Shown here piece by piece: positions 43,263 through 44,875 of a stretch of 44,875 nucleotides of DNA. This DNA comes from UMGS1840 sp045661305 (GTDB lineage Bacteria > Bacillota > Clostridia > UMGS1840). The position numbers were made by a program, and so were the translations under genes. The notes under the pieces are model-generated. The model ran no database searches, was not told the DNA's origin, and saw only the letters and a list, made by a program, of their open reading frames with translations. Where the stretch lies: positions 1-44,875 of the forward strand of contig JAZRFJ010000023.1 of the NCBI GenBank assembly GCA_045661305.1, read 5' to 3'. The first letter of the stretch is position 1; each line of letters begins with the position of its first letter.

Positions 43263-43721
43263 ATGGCAAATGTAATCAAAAACGCACTTGCAAAGCTTCG
43301 TCTTATAGATTATGATGACGAAGTAGAACAGGAAGAAGAATTAACACTCTTCCCTAAAAAGAACGAGGTAACAAAAGAGGCTAAAGAGTCTGCACCTGCA
43401 CCTCTTCCTAAAAGAGGAAAAATTGTTAATATTCACACAACAACTCAGCTTAAGGTGGTAGTTGTTCATCCTGAAAGCTTTGAAGATTCAAAAGAAATTG
43501 CTGACCATCTTAAAACAAAAAAACCGATAGTTGTAAACTTAGAAAAAATTGATTCAGAAGTTGCAAAGAAAATAATCGACTTCTTATCAGGAGCTGTTTA
43601 CGCACTTGACGGAAATATCCAGAAAATTTCAAAAGGAATTTTCCTTATCGTTCCTTACAATATGGGAATAATGGGTGATTTTAAAGATGAACTCAGAAAT
43701 AAGGTTGTATTCCCATTCTAA
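43263..43721 (+). CDS. sepF: Cell division protein SepF
   Basis: This 152-residue protein has an N-terminal amphipathic membrane-binding helix (MANVIKNALAKLRLI), an acidic/Pro-rich linker and the C-terminal SepF domain (about 58-145) with IADHLKTKKPIVVNLEKID and IIDFLSGAVYALDG. SepF binds the FtsZ C-terminal peptide and anchors it to the membrane, in parallel with or instead of FtsA. GGAGG precedes the ATG. Its last base is the first base of the ylmH start. Confidence 0.95.
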   Translation: MANVIKNALAKLRLIDYDDEVEQEEELTLFPKKNEVTKEAKESAPAPLPKRGKIVNIHTTTQLKVVVVHPESFEDSKEIADHLKTKKPIVVNLEKIDSEVAKKIIDFLSGAVYALDGNIQKISKGIFLIVPYNMGIMGDFKDELRNKVVFPF

Positions 43722-44494
43722 TGCTAAATAAAAAAACTATTTTAAATCAATTAAATGAGAACGACAAAGATGACCGTATGCTTATGTCGCTTATTTGTGA
43801 CCGCATAGAAGCATCACAATTAAAAAACTACTCTCTTTTTTCTGACTTTCTTGATTCCACACAGCAACAAAAAGTAAAAACCGTCTTTTCTTTTATGGAA
43901 AATGAGCTTTTATTTGCATCAAAAATTAAAAATTCCCAAAACAAGCTCGTTTCCATAAATTCTGATTTTTTTGAAATCCCTACAAAAATACTTGAATTAA
44001 ATATTCCAAAGGGTTATACTGTTAGTCATTCTGATATTTTAGGTACTCTTATGAGCCTTGGAATAAAAAGGCAGAAAATCGGAGACATTATAGTATCAGA
44101 CGACGGTATTTTTATTGAAATAAAAGAAGAAATCTACCCTTTTGTTAAAAGTAATCTTACCTCGATACGAAGTTATCCTGTAGAGATAAATGAAATTGAT
44201 GATGATACCATAGTAGAAAGAGTACAAGAGTATAAAGACCTTAATTTTACTGTTTCATCACTAAGACTTGATTGTGTTGTCAGTTCAATTTTAAATGTTT
44301 CAAGAGAAAAAGCAAAGGAATATATCATAGCAGGGAATGTGAAAATTAACCACATTGAAGAAAAGAATTATAAAAAGAATGTTTCCGAGGGTAATATTCT
44401 TTCCTTAAGAAAAAGCGGAAGATACCTTTTTTTCAAAGATGACGGCTTATCAAAAAAAGGGAAAAATAAAATTATTATAAAAAAATTCATCTGA
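43721..44494 (+). CDS. ylmH: YlmH-like protein with C-terminal S4 RNA-binding domain
   Basis: This 257-residue protein has an N-terminal YlmH-type domain and a C-terminal S4 domain (about 183-240), with RLDCVVSSILNVSREKAKEYI and GNVKIN. The family lies between ylmG/sepF and divIVA in Firmicutes. Recent work places YlmH in rescue of stalled ribosomal complexes; the sequence here only shows RNA binding. ylmG (YggT) is missing between sepF and this gene. The ATG directly overlaps the sepF stop (TAATG). Confidence 0.88.
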   Translation: MLNKKTILNQLNENDKDDRMLMSLICDRIEASQLKNYSLFSDFLDSTQQQKVKTVFSFMENELLFASKIKNSQNKLVSINSDFFEIPTKILELNIPKGYTVSHSDILGTLMSLGIKRQKIGDIIVSDDGIFIEIKEEIYPFVKSNLTSIRSYPVEINEIDDDTIVERVQEYKDLNFTVSSLRLDCVVSSILNVSREKAKEYIIAGNVKINHIEEKNYKKNVSEGNILSLRKSGRYLFFKDDGLSKKGKNKIIIKKFI

Positions 44495-44497
44495 CTT

Positions 44498-44537
44498 TCC
44501 GAAATTTTCGGAGAAAGGAAAAACCACATTTTTTTGT
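44498..44537 (+). other. Two short hairpins before the divIVA ribosome binding site
   Basis: TCCGAA/TTCGGA (44498-44512) and CCACA/TGTGG (about 44524-44539) lie in the 58-bp gap between ylmH and divIVA. The second ends at the GGAAGG ribosome binding site. They might tune divIVA translation or weakly terminate transcription. Confidence 0.4.
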
Positions 44538-44552
44538 GGAAGGTAGCATATA

Positions 44553-44875
44553 ATGTTTACACCGATAGAACTTGAAAATATAACTTTTAAAAACGGAGTT
44601 ATGGGTTTTGACAAAAACGAAGTGAATGACTTTTTAAATGCCATAACAAACGATTACGAAAAATTATATAAAGAAAATATTGCACTTAAAGATAAAAACA
44701 CGCTTTTATCCGATGCAATAAAGGAATATAAAACAATGGAGGTTGCACTCAGGGATACCGTTGTTTCAGCACACAGCATTTCTGATGAAATCAAAAAGAA
44801 CGCATATAAAGAGGCAGACAATATTATAAATGACGCAAAAAACAAATGCGATGAAATGTTTAATGAAGCCTCAAA
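44553..44875 (+). CDS. divIVA: DivIVA-domain protein, 3' end beyond the window
   Basis: The first 107 codons are present. The N terminus MFTPIELENITFKNGVMGFD matches DivIVA, followed by EVNDFLNAITNDYEKLYKEN and a long coiled-coil ending AKNKCDEMFNEAS. DivIVA binds negatively curved membrane at poles and septa through the N-terminal Phe loop and recruits division or sporulation proteins. GGAAGG upstream supports the ATG. Its place after sepF-ylmH is the conserved one. Confidence 0.9.
   Translation, partial: MFTPIELENITFKNGVMGFDKNEVNDFLNAITNDYEKLYKENIALKDKNTLLSDAIKEYKTMEVALRDTVVSAHSISDEIKKNAYKEADNIINDAKNKCDEMFNEAS

Overview
The window comes from a low-GC, anaerobic, probably spore-forming member of the class Clostridia. 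The evidence is an SpoVT regulator, a Clostridia-type division and cell-wall (dcw) cluster, an MurE with the DNPR signature of meso-diaminopimelate peptidoglycan, ferredoxin-dependent 2-oxoacid oxidoreductase genes, a T-box leader, AT-rich spacers and AGGAGG-type ribosome binding sites with several TTG/GTG starts. I cannot name the genus. No tRNA, rRNA, insertion sequence, prophage or CRISPR array was seen.

Region 1 (1-12361, + strand) is a branched-chain amino acid / branched-chain acyl-CoA locus. It opens with a sigma-A promoter and a T-box leader whose specifier reads CUC (Leu) and whose T-box variable base fits the A73 of tRNA-Leu. The leader controls an isopropylmalate-synthase-like protein that has lost its metal and catalytic residues but keeps the LeuA regulatory domain, then a fusion of a degenerate sugar-isomerase-like TIM barrel to an acyl-CoA synthetase. 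A second promoter drives a 32-codon ORF with 10 Ile codons, followed by an intrinsic terminator, then a branched-chain aminotransferase, a P-loop ATPase, a four-subunit 2-oxoacid:ferredoxin oxidoreductase, an XRE-cupin regulator and a second acyl-CoA synthetase; an amidohydrolase follows. The enzymes can join branched-chain fatty acids, acyl-CoAs, 2-oxoacids and amino acids. Leucine-starvation control suggests the anabolic direction (acid activation, reductive carboxylation, transamination), but this is inference.

Region 2 (12414-22066, - strand) holds a sodium:solute symporter, a patatin-like lipase, tgt, gyrA, gyrB and remB, then a small membrane protein and spoVT. The remB-gyrB-gyrA unit has a strong promoter and an attenuator-like hairpin in its leader. 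GyrA carries Ala at the position of E. coli Ser83.

Region 3 (22453-39844, - strand) holds serC-serA and the dcw cluster, in transcription order mraZ, rsmH, ftsL, a PASTA-domain PBP, murE, murF, mraY, ftsW, murG, murA, ftsQ, a DUF881 gene, sbp and ftsZ. murD, murC, murB and ftsA are absent from their usual places. mraZ has a predicted leader of about 250 nt with a perfect 14-bp inverted repeat and two direct repeats that may be MraZ operators.

Region 4 (40303-44875, + strand) diverges from mraZ: miaA, an HlyD-like membrane-anchored protein, ylmE/yggS, sepF, ylmH and the start of divIVA, which runs off the window. SepF could serve as the FtsZ membrane anchor in the absence of a linked ftsA.
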